From the NCBI GenBank assembly GCA_045643145.1, contig JAZUKG010000101.1, positions 1-64,000 of the forward strand: a stretch of DNA of 64,000 nt, written 5' to 3'. The DNA is from SVFI01 sp045643145. GTDB taxonomy: Bacteria; Bacillota; Clostridia; Lachnospirales; Lachnospiraceae. Made by a program: the position numbers and the translations under genes. Below are positions 62,172-64,000 of this stretch, in pieces (position 1 is the stretch's first letter; the number at the start of each line of letters is the position of its first letter). The notes under the pieces were generated by a model. That model was not told where the DNA came from and ran no database searches. It saw nothing but the letters and a program-made list of their open reading frames with translations.

Positions 62172-63491
62172 ATGAGCAATTATTTTAACCCGGAAATTGA
62201 AACCATGCCTGTAGAAGAACTTCAGAAACTGCAGAGCGAAAGACTTGTGGAGCAAGTAAAACATGTATATGCCAATGTACCATTTTATAAAGAAAAAATG
62301 GATGAAGCAGGCATAAAACCAGAAGATATCAAAGGAATTGAGGATCTTCACAAATTACCTTTCATCAACAAAGATGATTTACGTGACCAGTATCCATACG
62401 GACTTGTTGGTGTACCTCTTTCAGACTGTGTTCGTATTCAGTCTACCAGCGGAACAACAGGACGCCGTGTAGTAGCCTTCTATACACAGGAAGATATCGA
62501 CATTTGGGATACCTGTTGTGCTCGTGCTATCGTAGCAGCCGGCGGAACCAAAGATGACGTAGTTCATGTAAGTTATGGTTACGGATTATTTACAGGTGGC
62601 CCTGGTCTTAACGGCGGTTCTCACAAAGTTGGATCATTAACACTTCCAATGTCTTCAGGAAATACAGATCGTCAGATTCAGTTTATGACAGACCTCGGTT
62701 CTACTATCCTTTGCTGTACACCATCTTATGCAGCATATCTGGGTGAAAGTATTGCTGAAAGAGGCTTAAAAGATCAGATTAAATTAAAAGCAGGTATCTT
62801 TGGTGCAGAAGCATGGACCGAAGAAATGCGTCACAATATCGAAGAGTCTTTGGGAATCAAAGCATATGATATCTACGGATTAACAGAAATTACAGGACCC
62901 GGTGTTTCCTTCGAATGTTCAGAACAGAAGGGTATGCATGTAAATGAAGACCACTTCATCGCAGAAATCATCAATCCTAAAACAGGAGAAGTTTTACCGG
63001 ATGGAGAAAAGGGAGAACTCGTATTTAGCTGTATTACCAAGAAGGGCTTCCCACTTCTTCGTTATCGTACTCGTGACATCTGTGTACTCTTTCGTAAAAA
63101 ATGTTCATGCGGAAGAACTCACATCCGTATGAGTAAGCCATTAGGACGTAGTGATGACATGATGGTTGTAAAGGGTGTTAACGTATTCCCTTCACAGATT
63201 GAAACTGTTTTATTAAATGACGGATACGAAGCTAACTATCAGTTAGTCGTTGATCGTGTAGGAAATTCTGATACCATCGCTTGTGATGTTGAATGGCTTC
63301 CTGCTAACCCACCTGCTGATGATGCTGATAAAGCAGCCAGAGAAAAGAAATTGGTAGCCGACCTTAAGTCAATGCTCGGAATCGTTGTAAAGGTTACTTT
63401 AGTAGAGCCAAAGACCATTCCAAGAAGTGAAGGTAAAGCAGTTCGTGTTATCGACAAGCGTGGATTATACGAAGAAAACAATTTAAAATAA
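62172..63491 (+). CDS. Phenylacetate-CoA ligase family protein
   Basis: 439 residues, ANL adenylate-forming family, PaaK size. The P-loop is STSGTTGRRV, GYGLFTGGPGLNGG and YDIYGLTEITGPG are core motifs, and the acyl-adenylate Asp/Arg occur in RYRTRDIC. A Cys-rich CSCGRTHIR and the C-terminal swivel Lys region (IPRSEGKAVRVIDKRG) complete it. It activates aryl acetates to CoA thioesters. In anaerobes it often serves oxidative amino-acid breakdown with indolepyruvate oxidoreductase, but no such genes are adjacent here. AGGAGAAGG precedes the ATG. Confidence 0.9.
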   Translation: MSNYFNPEIETMPVEELQKLQSERLVEQVKHVYANVPFYKEKMDEAGIKPEDIKGIEDLHKLPFINKDDLRDQYPYGLVGVPLSDCVRIQSTSGTTGRRVVAFYTQEDIDIWDTCCARAIVAAGGTKDDVVHVSYGYGLFTGGPGLNGGSHKVGSLTLPMSSGNTDRQIQFMTDLGSTILCCTPSYAAYLGESIAERGLKDQIKLKAGIFGAEAWTEEMRHNIEESLGIKAYDIYGLTEITGPGVSFECSEQKGMHVNEDHFIAEIINPKTGEVLPDGEKGELVFSCITKKGFPLLRYRTRDICVLFRKKCSCGRTHIRMSKPLGRSDDMMVVKGVNVFPSQIETVLLNDGYEANYQLVVDRVGNSDTIACDVEWLPANPPADDADKAAREKKLVADLKSMLGIVVKVTLVEPKTIPRSEGKAVRVIDKRGLYEENNLK

Positions 63492-63521
63492 GTAGCAATC
63501 GCTAATTAGGAAAGATAACTA

Positions 63522-63553
63522 AAAACCCCTGCTTCATATGAAGCAGGGGTTTT
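63522..63553. terminator. Bidirectional terminator between convergent genes
   Basis: AAAACCCCTGCTTCAT is followed directly by its reverse complement (a perfect 32-bp palindrome) with A/T tails on both sides. It serves the CoA ligase gene and glyA. Confidence 0.92.
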
Positions 63554-63585
63554 ATTTATCTAAGCATTCTTTAAAACTTTATGAA

Positions 63586-64000
63586 TTACATTAACGGATA
63601 CTTTTCTGTTAATGTCTTTACGATAGCCTGAGCTTCTGCTACCTTTTCTTCTCCACCCTTTACAACGAGTGCGATAGCTTCTGCAATCTTGTCCATATCG
63701 TCTTCCTTCATACCACGAGAAGTAACAGCCGGTGTTCCTAAACGTACACCACTGGTTACAAATGGTGACTGTGGGTCATTTGGAATGGTATTCTTGTTTG
63801 CTGTAATGTGAGCCTGATCAAGAAGCTTTTCTACAGCCTTTCCTGTTAATCCAAAGTTTGTTAAATCAACTAACATAAGGTGATTATCTGTACCGCCGGA
63901 AACAATCTTGATACCTCTGTCCATAAGACCTTTGCTAAGCGCCTGAGCATTTGCAACAACCTGTTTTCCGTATGCCTTGAAATCATCTGATAAAGCTTCC
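63586..64000 (-). CDS. glyA: Serine hydroxymethyltransferase, C-terminal part (runs off window)
   Basis: The minus frame is open from the window edge to TAA at 63586 (138 codons). IVSGGTDNHLMLVDL, KNTIPNDPQSPFVTSGVRLGTPAVTSRGM and DMDKIAEAIAL are the standard C-terminal segments of SHMT, which makes glycine and methylene-tetrahydrofolate from serine. The N-terminal part and start lie beyond 64000. The ATG at 63924 is internal. Confidence 0.96.
   Translation of the reverse strand, partial: EALSDDFKAYGKQVVANAQALSKGLMDRGIKIVSGGTDNHLMLVDLTNFGLTGKAVEKLLDQAHITANKNTIPNDPQSPFVTSGVRLGTPAVTSRGMKEDDMDKIAEAIALVVKGGEEKVAEAQAIVKTLTEKYPLM

Noticed and set aside
63239..63481. Minus-strand 80-residue frame inside the CoA ligase gene
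   Set aside because: Antisense shadow of a well-conserved coding region, with no ribosome site.

Overview
This 64 kb window looks like chromosome from an obligately anaerobic, low-GC Firmicute, most likely a Lachnospiraceae-type Clostridium relative (inference). Supporting points are the four-subunit pyruvate:ferredoxin oxidoreductase, the infC-rpmI-rplT operon with a Firmicute L20 leader, a T-box in front of thrS, an AUU-started infC, strong Shine-Dalgarno sites, a BspA-like surface protein with CxxC repeats, and a four-gene cluster resembling families I know mainly from Lachnospiraceae. Most genes are on the minus strand. I see no phage, insertion sequence or CRISPR array.

Layout. 0-9 kb: tRNA-Leu, a heterodimeric ABC exporter with one degenerate ATP site, a HAD phosphatase, a secreted SASA-type esterase, dipeptidase pepD, and infC-rpmI-rplT with its autoregulatory leader. 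9-18 kb: thrS with a T-box that also covers a small acidic membrane protein, a SEC-C protein, a membrane-anchored pseudokinase, and purA and purB. 18-21 kb: an amino-acid ABC importer with a terminator between binding-protein and permease genes. 20.7-27.5 kb: a tightly coupled four-gene operon (giant solenoid protein, Hsp70/actin-fold protein, TPR-like protein, coiled-coil membrane protein) with its own promoter; it is the best candidate here for an undescribed system. 27.6-32 kb: a SpoIID-like peptidoglycan-binding protein, a YtrA-type ABC operon with a clear operator, an unexplained 134-bp folded element, and ilvE.

32-45 kb: a diguanylate cyclase, folA-thyA, a beta-CASP nuclease, porCDAB, glycerate kinase, a YhhN membrane protein, a DUF202 protein, and a triple-TPM protein paired with a zinc-ribbon protein. 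45-53 kb: a 1042-residue surface protein next to FIST-GGDEF and HD-GYP proteins, suggesting local cyclic-di-GMP control of the surface (inference). 53-64 kb: tRNA-Gly beside a GC-rich scar carrying copies of its 3' end, a GH3-like protein lacking the catalytic His, an ACT-hom-lysC operon, trkA-trkH potassium uptake, a phenylacetate-CoA ligase-like gene and the 3' part of glyA.

Unexplained structure between genes: (1) hairpins with a CGATTG/CAATCG core lying 19-34 nt before the start codons of purA, folA, glycerate kinase and lysC; (2) a 75-bp element in two copies 19 kb apart, each next to a terminator; (3) the 31.0-31.14 kb folded element; (4) the GC-rich tRNA-Gly junction; (5) a 616-bp gap with a consensus promoter and an interrupted small reading frame. 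Functions are assigned from motifs read by eye; no database search was run.
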